NCBI RefSeq assembly: GCF_028640845.1
Contig: NC_080540.1
Span: forward strand, 167,343,752 to 167,407,751
Direction of reading: 5' to 3'
Source: Ahaetulla prasina
Lineage: Eukaryota; Chordata; Lepidosauria; Squamata; Colubridae
Length of the DNA stretch: 64,000 nucleotides
Shown here: positions 50,725-60,935 of the stretch, one piece after another
Numbering within the stretch: the stretch's first letter is position 1
How the letters are laid out: every line of letters starts with the position of its first letter
Made by a program: the position numbers and the translations under genes
Notes under the pieces: model-generated
What the model was told of the DNA's origin: nothing
What the model saw: only the letters and a program-made list of their open reading frames with translations
Database searches by the model: none

Positions 50725-51051
50725 TTAGTTATTTATTATTTTATTATTTATTTATTTATTTTTTATTATTTAAACTTATATACCGCCCTATCTCCCAAAG
50801 GACTCAGGGCGGTTTACAGGCATATAAAAACATCAATATACAAATTAAAATAATCATTAAAAGACTTATTCTAATGCCAATAATTAATAATACCAATTAT
50901 TAAAAATAGAAATATAAATATTAAAATCAATTTAAAACCCCTCTAAATTTAAAATCTAAGCCAGTCCTGCACAGATGAATAAATGTGTCTTGAGCTCGCG
51001 ACGGAAGGTTCGAAGATCTGGAAGTTGACGGAGTCCTGGGGGGAGTTCGTT
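50725..51051 (-). mobile_element. L2 LINE 3' end, cut by the duplication junction
   Basis: Minus-strand 3' UTR with the hairpin (CCGCCCTATCTCC / GGACTCAGGGCGG) and the last coding bases. Identical in layout to 57732-58048 but ends abruptly at GGGGGAGTTCGTTC, where the minisatellite begins. Confidence 0.92.
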
Positions 51052-51292
51052 CACAGCTGGAAGGCACCACAGCTGGAAGGCACCACAGCTGGAAGGCACC
51101 ACAGCTGGAAGGCACCACAGCTGGAAGGCACCACAGCTGGAAGGCACCACAGCTGGAAGGCACCACAGCTGGAAGGCACCACAGCTGGAAGGCACCACAG
51201 CTGGAAGGCACCACAGCTGGAAGGCACCACAGCTGGAAGGCACCACAGCTGGAAGGCACCACAGCTGGAAGGCACCACAGCTGGAAGGCACC
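51052..51292. repeat. 16-bp minisatellite, about 15 units, at the duplication junction
   Basis: Unit CACAGCTGGAAGGCAC repeated about 15 times with almost no variation. Block A copy 1 has only about 1.7 units at the matching place (38652-38680). Every unit carries CAGCTG, an E-box core. Because 16 is not a multiple of 3 and no stop arises, all frames stay open and give misleading Gln/Trp/Leu/Cys-rich frames. Confidence 0.97.
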
Positions 51293-51324
51293 AAAGCGAG
51301 AAAGATCTTCCAAGTAGGAAAGAA

Positions 51325-51428
51325 GAATAGAGTAGAATAGAATAGAATAGAAATTCTTTATTGGCCAAGTGTGATTGGACACACAAGGAATTTGTCTTGG
51401 TGCATACGCTCCCGGAGTACATATCCTC
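51325..51428 (-). mobile_element. CR1-L3 LINE 3' end, copy 2 (short tail)
   Basis: Same insertion as 38711-38908, with a short AATAG/AGTAG tail. Confidence 0.92.
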
Positions 51429-52449
51429 AACCTATGATAACAATTGAGCCCAAAATTTCTGTTGCTAAGCAAGGTGGTTGTTTAGTGACTTTTGCCCCAT
51501 TTTATGACATTATGCCATGATTATTAAGTGAAACACTGCATTGTGCAGTTGTCCAGCCTTCAGTGTCCGGGCTGTGCAAACTGAACCCAAGAGATGGGGG
51601 GAGGCTTCACCCTGCTGCCGGGTTCGGGGCTGAGGGGGGTGGGCAGCGCTTTAAGGCCACTTGTGCAGATGAAGCAAGAAACACCTCATCCCACGCCCTC
51701 CTGGTTAAAGAATGAAGTTGGAGGGGGAGAGAAAAGTGAGGGGGGAAAATAGTCGCCTCCCAAATCTCCAAAGGATGTGGAGTTGAGATCTGGCTCAATG
51801 GTCAGCACACCATTACCAAATAAAAGCGGATGGGCAGATATTCACTCCTATTGCTTCTCATCCTGTCTGTCTCTCTTCCTGTCTTCTCCGCTGTGTCTTA
51901 CCTGACTTCCAGCTCTTGCCAACCTGGGCGAGGGGATGTCAAGGGGAGTCCCGTCTCGCTTCTCCGCCGCCCCACCCCTCCCCACCTGCCACACACCCTT
52001 GCCAGCTGAGATCGGGAAGCCAGATTTGGGAAGCTGAACGCGCTGCTGCTGCCCGGAAGGAGGAGAACGTCAGAAATGGGCTCTCTTGCAGCGCCTCCTC
52101 TCTCTCTTCTTCTCCCAAGTGGCAGCAGTGCATCCGGCTCACCACTAAGAGAAGGGGCACGCGAGCTAGGTTTTGCGGGACCAGGGATGGCAGGGGCATG
52201 TTCCCCCTTCCTTCCCCTTCTCTCCAGCCTTGCCTCCTCACATTATGTTGTTTGTGCAGCAGCTGCGTAAGCATCTAAGTACTTGGGCGGGCTTATTTTC
52301 AGGGGAGGGAACTTATTTTAGCGCATGCGCTCAAAAGCCCAATTGGGCTTATTATCCAGACATGTCCTAGTTTTGGGGACACACGGTAACTAATCTGGCT
52401 TCCCCCATTGACCGTGTGTTGGAAGCTGGATGGGAAGGTTACAAATGGT

Positions 52450-52774
52450 GATCACATGATCCCTGTCAATGCAACTGCCATAAATACATGCCAGTTGCCA
52501 AACACCTGAATTCTGATCACATGATCCCTGTCAATGCAACTGCCATAAATACATGCCAGTTGCCAAACACCTGAATTCTGATCACATGATCCCTGTCAAT
52601 GCAACTGCCATAAATACATGCCAGTTGCCAAACACCTGAATTCTGATCACATGATCCCTGTCAATGCAACTGCCATAAATACATGCCAGTTGCCAAACAC
52701 CTGAATTCTGATCACATGATCCCTGTCAATGCAACTGCCATAAATACATGCCAGTTGCCAAACACCTGAATTCT
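52450..52774. repeat. 65-bp tandem array, five units
   Basis: Each unit starts GATCACATGATCCCTGTCAA and ends CACCTGAATTCT. The homologous MITE in copy 1 has one unit (about 39929-39993). The unit is bounded by a GATCACATGAT direct repeat, which fits slippage or unequal exchange. Confidence 0.96.
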
Positions 52775-52827
52775 GATCACATGATCACGGGGACGCTGCA
52801 ATGGTCGATGTTTGAAAGCTGGTCATA

Positions 52828-52860
52828 AGTCATAAGTCATAAGTCATAAGTCATAAGTCA
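52828..52860. repeat. (CATAAGT)n array
   Basis: Five units against two in copy 1 (about 40044-40060). Confidence 0.9.
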
Positions 52861-53160
52861 CTTCTCTCAGTTATTGTTTTAATTTCGAATGGTCCCTGAA
52901 TGAATGTCGAGGAATACCTGTACCATGATATTGCTGTTTTTCCCCGCTCCATTTGACCATGAGTTTTGCATTATCCCATCCCCACCCACCCCATTGCTTA
53001 GTAGGTATTAATTTGCTTCATTAGAAATAACCTGTTTTATCATAACTTTTTATAGAGCAAGTAGGCTTTTCTTACTCACGATGCAGAACACACCCACCTT
53101 TCTTTATAACAAAAGAAAAGTTGCCTCAACAATTTTCAAATGCTTGGCAAGAATTTGCAG

Positions 53161-53240
53161 GATAGACAGACAGATACTGGGGCTGTCCAACTCCAGAACA
53201 ATTCTTGCTTGCTTGCTTATTCATTCATTCATTCATTTAC
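53161..53240. other. L2 pre-insertion site in copy 2
   Basis: GACAGACAGATACTGGGGCT leads through GCTTGCTTGCTTATTCATTC straight to CATTTACTGTAGATATTGG. In copy 1 the same flanks are separated by the 4.8-kb L2. Confidence 0.85.
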
Positions 53241-53949
53241 TGTAGATATTGGAGCTGCCCACCTCTAGAACAATGCTTATTTGCAAAAACACAAGAATAA
53301 ATGCAGGGAATACACTTGTGAGTGTGATGCTCATTTAACTCTGAACTCTTAAGTTCAAACTACACTGACCTCAGGAGGAGGAGCTTTGATCTAAGGCTAT
53401 TTTGAAAGCAGTAAGTAAGACCGTACTTGAAAAAGAGGCCCATTCACCCATTCAGTTAAAGCACTTTGCTAGTATTGGGGCCCCTGTGTGGCATTAATTC
53501 CACAGGCAGGCAGATACTAGGAGAGATCCAGGGCAAAGTTCTCTGCCTTTCAGAGGGAAAGAGTAAAAAAAAAAAAAAAAGGTGGGGGGGGGAGGTTTCC
53601 CCTTTAACATCTGGTCAATGCTTTAGCTGAGTCATCCTCTTTGGAAGGCTCTGGTGTTGTGTTGTCAGCTCCAACCTCTCAGACTTCAAGAGCGACTGGG
53701 CGCTTTTAGGATGGTTAAGCAATCCAAAATTGTTTTCTTTCTTTTAAAAAAAAAATGTTCCAAGCCTCCCAATTTGCTAATTCACTAATACATTTGACAA
53801 AGAACGAGCACAAATAACAGAAGGTTCGTGAGTGAGAGAAAAATGGCCCTTTGCTTCTTAAAGGGGTGGGGGAAATGAATCAGATTCTGGCTGCAAACCA
53901 TCTTTTGAGTCAGAATCACAAGACTGTTTTTGGACTTCCAAAAGGGGAC

Positions 53950-54055
53950 GAAAGGAAAGGAAAGGAAAGGAAAGGAAAGGAAAGGAAAGGAAAGGAAAGG
54001 AAAGGAAAGGAAAGGAAAGGAAAGGAAAGGAAAGGAAAGGAAAGGAAAGGAAAAA
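53950..54055. repeat. (AAAGG)n array, copy 2
   Basis: About 20 units, otherwise the same flanks as 48060-48184. Confidence 0.97.
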
Positions 54056-54366
54056 AGTAAAACTTTGTTGTTTAAATCCTCAACTTCGTTAATGATCATT
54101 TATTACATTTGTTTACTATATTATTTATTTGCAATTACAATTTTCAATATTTACTTCATTTTTATAACAAGTTCATCTATAGGGGGCTTTGAGATCAACG
54201 TTTTTTCTAGGTTTTCTTACAGACAGACAGATGAGTGTTGTGTTTACCTTATTATTAAATAAACTACTATTTTTAAGCACAGAAAATATTTGTCTCTCTG
54301 TGTGTGAGAGAGACAGATAGATAGTCAAAGATATTTCACAAAAACTAGTATATAGCTGTCCAAAGT

Positions 54367-54787
54367 CACCCCAGACCAGTTGCACTGCGCATGTGGGCCG
54401 CCTCCTGTCAGCCAACTGCTCTCCGGGTCTCTGTTGCGCATGCGTGTGAGCGGGGCCTTCCCTGACCTCTTCAGGTTCCACTCTCTGCAAGTGCCTCTCC
54501 GTGGCAGGAATACAGGAGAAAGCTAGGATGCGCTGGGTATGTGTGTGGAGAGAAACTGTGGAGATCGCACCTCCCCCCGGGCCTGTTTTGGGCCTGAAAA
54601 GCCTCCTGCACCAACCTGGAAGCCAAAACGGGGGCCAGAGTGCATGCATGGGGGTCACATGCACAGGGAATGTGTATACATGTGCGGGGGCGCTCTTATT
54701 GCATTTTGGGGGTTGGGACATGTGGATTCGCACATGTGTTTAAGCGCTTTGGGTAATCTGCACCAAAAAGGTTAACCATCACTGTCT
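54367..54787 (+). mobile_element. hAT-type MITE, left end lost at the rearrangement junction
   Basis: Starts at ACCCCAGACCAGTTGCACTG, homologous to about 40490 onward, joined directly to block D sequence. It ends GTTAACCATCACTG. Confidence 0.85.
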
Positions 54788-55699
54788 TAGGCTGTAGCAA
54801 CAGAGAAGGAGAAAAAATTGATGAGACCATTGATGGAGCGTGTGATGGAGGGGAAGAGGAGGAAGAGGCCACCACCTGTTTTTCCTATACTATATAAACA
54901 CATAATGGCATCAGGGCTTGTTGGCTACAGTCCACTTTCCCATAAAGCAGGACCATATTCACTTGGACTATAGAACAAAAACCTTCACAGCAAAAGTGTT
55001 TGTCCTACGAGACAAAGGAAGGGTGACCAAGTCCATCCCCTTGATAGCCACCCAAACATATTTGTGTAGTGAGTGCTCAGGGCACAAAATTGACTCATTG
55101 CAAAAATTTGCTTTTCATTACAGCAAGGAACAAAGTTTTCCACTTTACCAGGAAAAAAAAATGATGGTTTTTTTTTTTATAAAAGCCAAAATCTCAGGCT
55201 TGTAAATTGTAAAATCCAACAAATTCCTCAGTCTCATGAGAAATGTTGAAACAACAAAAATTCAGAAATACCAATTAGTGAGATTTTTTTCCCCCTCTTT
55301 GTAGAGAAGAGACTCACTGGCCTGTCTTTGGAGTTAGAGCAAGGGCTTCAAGCTGTGGGAGAACAGATATTGGATTAAAAGTTTCTGAAAAATATTCTTG
55401 CCATTCAAAAACTACTTGCATTTGTAGATTTATTTTTTATTTTTTTTAAGAAACCTCGGCAAGAGGAGAATGGAGGATAGCCTTCTGGAAATATTACTTT
55501 AAATGAGAGCAGAAGCTAAATTCTTTCACCCAATCTACAGACCATTCTGTGACTTTCAAGAAAGCAATGTCCATGGACCAGGCCTGAGCCTCTTCCTTTA
55601 AAGCACCCCGATAAAAGGTCATCTGGTTCTCTCTGTAAAATGTTCCTTTGTTCTTCTAGGGTTCGGCTCATTAAACAGACAGAATCCAAGTGGACAATC

Positions 55700-56830
55700 A
55701 CTTAAATATGAGCCAAAAATGTATGGTGACAGTCAAAAAAGCCAATACAATCCAAGGTTGCGCTAACAGAGGGATAGAATGAAGACCACGTGAAGTATTC
55801 GTACCACTTTACAAAGCCTGAGTAAGACCACACTTGGAAAACTGCATCAGTTTTGGTCCCCACAATATAAAAAAGATGTTGGGACACTGGAAAGAGTGCA
55901 GAGAAGAACAACAAGGATAATTAGGGGGCTGAAGGCTCAATTTATGAAGAACAGTTGCAGCAATTGGATATGTCTAGTCTGGTGAAAAGAAGGACTGGAA
56001 GAAACATGATACCAATGTTCTAGTATCGAAGGGGCTACCACAAAGAAGAGGAGGTCAACCCATCTTCCAAAGCATCAGAAGGCAAGACAAGAAACAATGG
56101 ATGGAAACTAATCAAGGAGAGAAACAGCCTAGAACTTAGGAGAAATTTCCTGACTGTTAGAACAATTAATCAGTGCAACAACTTGCCTCTGGAGGTTCTG
56201 AATGCTCCAACACTGGAAGTTTTTAAAAAGAGATTGGACAACAGCTCAAATGGTATAGGGTAGTGATGGCGAAGCTTTTCGCCATCGCGTGCCAAAGTGG
56301 GGGGAGAACGGGGGGGGGGGGTTTGCGTGCATGTATGCCCACACCCATAATCCAATGTGCCCCACCCACCCCCACTCATGCACCTGTGACATACACACAC
56401 ACACACACCGTAGTCCCCTCCCCCACTTTTGGCATGCGATGGCACGGTGGGCCCAGTCGGAGCCTGGGGAGGGTGAAAATGGCTTTCCCTACCCTTTCCC
56501 CAGAAGCCCTCCGGAAGCCGGAAACTGCCCATTTGCCAACTTCCATTGGGACCCGAGGGTCCGTTTTTCGCTCTCCCCAAGCTCCAGAGCCTTTCTAGGA
56601 GCCTGGGGAGGGTAAAAACAGCCTTTCCCATCCACCTGGGGGCCCTCTGGAGGCCAGAAACAGCCTGTTTCCCAACTTCCAGTGGGCCTGCACACGCCAG
56701 AGCTGACCTAGGGCAAAGCTCTGGTTATGTGTGCCATAAGTTCGCCATCACGGGTATAGGGTTTCCTGTCTAAGCAGGGAGTTGGATTAGAAGACCTCCA
56801 AGGTCCCTTCCAACTCTGTTATTCTATTGT
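55700..56830 (+). mobile_element. Chimeric CR1 LINE created at the B/E2 junction
   Basis: The left part matches the CR1 in block B (41830 onward), up to GGAAACTAATCAAGGAG near 56117. From there it matches the CR1 in block E (49095 onward), including the nested MITE. Two separate CR1 copies recombined within shared sequence. Confidence 0.85.
56261..56753 (+). mobile_element. hAT-type MITE, copy 2
   Basis: Duplicate of 49255-49764 with the same GTATAGGG flanks (56253-56260 and 56754-56761) and a shorter CA run. Confidence 0.93.
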
Positions 56831-57932
56831 AGCCCAATCTTCTTCACTGTTATCTGCTCTGATTACCACAGCATCCCTCAGCATCTCAGCCAGAGGAAGA
56901 CTTTTCCTTAATGATGTCAGATTCCATTTAAAAGAAGATGCTTGTAGATGGGGTTGCTCCATTTAACCAAACAGGATATGCCACTGTGCCTTCACCACAG
57001 TTGTACTGCTAAATCCATTTAGAGACCCTGATTCTAACCACTCATAAGCAGAGGAGCTATTTTGCTTCTTTTTTTTCTGTATACAAGGCCTATTTCCTGT
57101 AAGAGAAGGAGACTTAATCCTGTTTAAATGCCCACTGATGATACACTATGAGAAAGAAACTAATTTAGTTCTTGTCATCCTAGGCTGGGCTGTGGCAGCA
57201 AAATCAAGTTAGTATATTTGTTGCAGTTTACAACTTAACAGATCTATCATGTCTAAACAATCACAGAGAGCCAATATATCCAATTCAGTGTACTCTGGTT
57301 CATAAAATTCATTTATTATGTCACAATAAACGAATTAATCTTCCTGTGCTACAACACGCTGGCTGGGGAATTCTGAGAGTTGAAGTTCACACATCTTGCA
57401 GAAGTTGAAACAAATGGTGCTACAAAACTATTCCTTATGATGACTCTTTATCAGTAGTAGCGTGATAAAAGCTTATGTTGGTCTGGTACAGCTAGTTTTA
57501 GCTAGAGAAACCACATTTTGTTAAAAACCTTTTATTTTGCTCATGTTTGCTCTTTTCCTCATCATTGCCTTGCAAATTCCCAGAAGGGTCATACAGTTGG
57601 CCTTATCGGAGAATACTATCAACCTGACCCAGTAGTAGCAGCTGACTCAAGGCTGAGTCCTTTTCCTGTTGCAGAAAAGTTAGGTAGAAAGTTTTGCATA
57701 TTCAGCTGTCAATATTATTAGTTAGAAACATTAGTTATTTATTATTTTATTATTTATTTATTTATTTTTTATTATTTAAACTTATATACCGCCCTATCTC
57801 CCAAAGGACTCAGGGCGGTTTACAGGCATATAAAAACATCAATATACAAATTAAAATAATCATTAAAAGACTTATTCTAATGCCAATAATTAATAATACC
57901 AATTATTAAAATAGAAATATAAATATTAAAAT

Positions 57933-59600
57933 CAATTTAAAACCCCTCTAAATTTAAAAATCTAAGCCAGTCCTGCACAGATGAATAAATGAGTCTTGAG
58001 CTCGCGACGGAAGGTTCGAAGATCTGGAAGTTGACGGAGTCCTGGGGGGAGTTCGTTCCAGAGGGTGGGAGCCCCCACAGAGAAGGCCCTTTCCCTGGGC
58101 GCCGCAGACACTGCCTAGCTGACGGCACCCTGAGGCGTCCCTCACTGTGACGGGGCACGGCCCGGTGAGAGGTATCTGGTCGCACTAGGCGGTCCGGTAG
58201 ATAACCCGGCCCTATGCCATGGAGCGCTTTAAAGGTGGTCACCAAAACCTTGAAGCGCACCCGAAGGCCACAGGTAGCCAGTGCAGCCTCGCAGGATGGG
58301 TGTTATCACGGGGAGCCACGAGGGCTCCATCTATCACCCGCAGCCGCATTCTGACTAACTGCAGCCTCCGGATGCCCTTCAAGGAAGCCCCATGTAGAGG
58401 CGTTGCAGTAATCCAGGCGAGACGTCACGAGAGCGTGAGTGACCGTGCATAGGGCCTCCCGTCCAGAAAGGCGCAACTGGCGCACCAGGCGAACCTGGTA
58501 GAACGCTCTCCTGGAGGCGGCCGTCAAGTGATCTTCTAGAGACAGCCGCTCATCCAGGAGGACGCTGTTGCGCACCCTCTCCATCGGGGCCAATGACTCG
58601 CCACCGATGGTCAGCCGGATTTAGCTGACTGTACCGGGATGCCGCATCCACAGCCACTCTGTCTTGGAGGGATTGAGCTTGAGCCTGTTTCTCCCCATCC
58701 AGACCCGTCGGCCTCCAGACACCGGGACAGCACTTGATAACCGTTGGGGTGGTCCGTGTGAAAAGTACAGCTGGGTGTCATCCGCATACAGCTGGTACCT
58801 CACACCGAACCCACTGATGATCTCACCCAGCGGCTTCATGTAGATGTTGAACAGAAGGCGAGAGGATCGATCCCCGCGGCACCCCACAAGTGAGGCGCCC
58901 GGGCCGACCTCTGCCCCTGTCAACACCGACTGCGACCGGTCGGAGAGATAGGAGGAGAACCACCGATAAACGGTGCCTCCCACTCCCAATCCCTCCAACC
59001 GCGCAGCAGGATACCATGGTCGATGGTATCAAAAGCCGCTGAGAGGTCTAATAGGACCAGGGCAGAGGAACAACCCCTATCCCTGGCCCTCAGAGATCAT
59101 CCACCAACGCGACCAAAGCCGTCTCCGTGCTGTAACCGGGCGGAAACCGGACTGGAGCAGGTCTAGATAGACAGTTTCATCCAGGTGCAAGGGAAACTGA
59201 TATGCCACCATACTCTCTACAACCTTCGCGGGCGGGTTGGAGACGACGATAATTACCTAAAACAGCGGGTCAGGAAGGCTTCTTGAGGAGGGCCTCACCA
59301 CCGCCTCTTTCAAGGCGGCGGAAGACACCCTCCACCAAGGCGCTCGTAATCGCCTGGAGCCAGCCTCGTGTCACCTCCTGCGTGGCCAGCACCAACCAGG
59401 AGGGCACGGGTCCAGTAAACACGTGGTGGCATTCAGCCTCCCAACAACCTGTCCATGTCCTCGGAGCGACAGGGTCAAACTCATCCCATAAAATGTCACC
59501 AAGACCACCCTCAGCCGTCTCACCCGTATCACGCAATCTTGGTCCAAACCATCCCGAAGCTGAGCGATTTTATCGTATAGATAACCGTTAAACTCCTCAG
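57933..59600 (-). pseudogene. L2 LINE reverse transcriptase, frameshifted
   Basis: Minus-strand pieces carry YQLYADDTQLYF (near 58785-58820), RNRLKLNPSKTEWLWM (near 58640-58690), LVTSRLDYCNA (near 58400) and RVHFK/RFKVLVTTFKALHGIG (near 58210-58255). At least five frame changes. Confidence 0.88.
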
Positions 59601-59767
59601 CACGTCCCTGCACGGGTCATCCCGCTCCCCTGGTGTAGGAGGGAGCGGGTCACCCAAACAGGGCGGCTGGGCGGTTATCTGCCGATGCAATGAGGAGGAG
59701 GCGTAGCTCGCCTCGCTTCCTCAATGCCACTAGGTAAGTCCTAGTATAGGACTTCACTAGTGTCCGA

Positions 59768-60612
59768 TCAGCTTCTGAACGGCTGGACCTCCAGGAACTC
59801 TCTAGGCGCCTTCTCCGCGCTCATCCTCTCAGCTCCTCGGAGAACCAAGGAGCCGGTTGGGACCTGCGCCGGGTCAGAGGTCGCAAAGGCACGACACGGT
59901 CTAAGGCCCCGCCGCGCCCGCTCCCAGGCCGCAACAAGTTCCTCAGCCGAGCCGTGAGCCAGACTCTCAGGAAATGGCCCAAGCTCCGTCCGGAACCCCT
60001 CCGGGTCCATCAGGCGCCTGGGACGGAACCAACGTGTCGGCTCCGTCTCCCTGCGGTGGTGAATGGCGGTCAGAAAGTCCAGGCGAAGGAGAGAGTGATC
60101 TGACCATGACAAAGGTTCAGTGACTATTTCCTTTAAGTCCAGATCTCTCAACCACTGACCAGAGACAAAAATCAGGTCCAGAGTGCCACCCCCAATGTGA
60201 GTAGGGCCATCAACTACTTGGGTCAGGTCCAAGGCCGTCATGGAAGCCATGAACTCCCGAGCTGCCGTCGATGACGAGCCGGACGATGGCAAGTTAAAGT
60301 CCCCCATGACTAAAAGTCTGGGGGTCTCAACTGCCACCCCGGCCAGCACCTCCAGGAGCTCGGGCAGGGCAGCTGTCACGCAGCAAGGAGCCAGGTACGT
60401 GATCAGCAAACCCATCTGGCACCTATGACCCCATCTCACAAAGAGGGATTCGCACCCGGCAATCTGAGGTACAGTGGTCTCCCTCGGCTCTAGACTCTCT
60501 TTAATCACAACCGCCACCCCGCCACCCCTACCCTGAGCCCTCGGCTGATGGAATGCACGGAAACCCGGCGGGCACATCTCCACAAGGGGCACACCCCCTT
60601 CCGTGCCCAGCA
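59768..60612 (-). pseudogene. L2 LINE endonuclease fragment and linker
   Basis: One open frame, from [20 protein letters not shown] through [13 protein letters not shown] and SWSDHSLLRLDFLTAI to [20 protein letters not shown]. It keeps the GDFN and SDH motifs but has lost the first endonuclease strands (NARS and TETW) by 5' truncation. The frame beyond 60612 is flanking DNA. It preserves the frame that the 44070 copy lost after SDH. Confidence 0.88.
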
Positions 60613-60654
60613 AGAGGACAGTTGCCTTCTTGGGAGAGAACAACTAAGGCAGGA

Positions 60655-60935
60655 GGGGTGGGAGAAGGCTTTGAATAGTTTATTGTACTGCTTTTTTCCT
60701 ATTGTTTGACAATGATCATGTGATCCTGTTTTCAGAAGTGTATAAAAACTATGATAATTTGTGTGTTTGGGATTCTCTTGTAGTTTAGTCCCTAGGGCAC
60801 ACTTCTTTGTGGCTGTTCAGAATAAACAGGTTGCAATTTCCCACCTTGTATGATAATTGGCTACTTTGCACCAGAAAAAATAAATCCAGCATTTGGCTGG
60901 GCCAATCCACAGTTGGGTCAACACTTATACACAAT
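60655..60935 (+). other. Possible solo LTR remnant
   Basis: TATAAAA (60740-60747) and AATAAA (60821-60826) are about 80 bp apart, the spacing expected of a retroviral U3-R-U5 region, and the sequence ends near GGGTCAACA. No matching second LTR, primer site or viral genes were seen. The call is tentative; it may be chance. Confidence 0.25.

Larger units (their letters stand above)
38652..51051 (+). repeat. Rearranged segmental duplication, copy 1 (about 12.4 kb)
   Basis: Contains blocks A (38652-40372), B (about 40490-42200), an L2 insertion (42568-47340), D (47341-48498), a unique part (48499 to about 49100) and E2 (about 49100-51051). A, B, D and E2 recur in 51052-58046 in the order A, D, B, E2 with near identity. 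The unit ends inside a minus-strand L2 LINE, where the second copy was joined. Confidence 0.9.
51429..52920 (-). mobile_element. MITE plus GC-rich insertion, copy 2, internally expanded
   Basis: Duplicate of 38909-40120 including the insertion (51550-52387). It is longer because of a five-fold 65-bp array and extra CATAAGT units. Confidence 0.8.
51052..58046 (+). repeat. Rearranged segmental duplication, copy 2 (about 7.0 kb)
   Basis: A' (about 51290-53170), D' (53231-54366), B' (54367 to about 56115) and E2' (about 56115-58046). The junctions are a shared ATAGACAGACAG (A to the L2-site flank), GTC (D to B), and about 20 bp of CR1 homology (B to E2). The right end continues into the complete minus-strand L2 LINE, so this side keeps the original flank. 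Confidence 0.9.
57732..60612 (-). mobile_element. L2-clade LINE, 5'-truncated, minus orientation
   Basis: About 2.9 kb: 3' UTR and hairpin at the low-coordinate end, decayed RT in the middle, endonuclease at the high-coordinate end. Homology to the 42568 element stops near 60612 within the endonuclease (just before [11 protein letters not shown]). Its 3' end is shared with 50725-51051. Confidence 0.92.

Noticed and set aside
51052..51292. CRISPR-like array
   Set aside because: Units are contiguous with no spacers, and the genome is eukaryotic.
50927..51472. Repetitive 181-residue minus-strand protein with a GAFQLWCLPAVVPSSC repeat
   Set aside because: A 16-bp minisatellite without stops read in three rotating frames gives a 16-residue repeat by arithmetic; no start, promoter or family.
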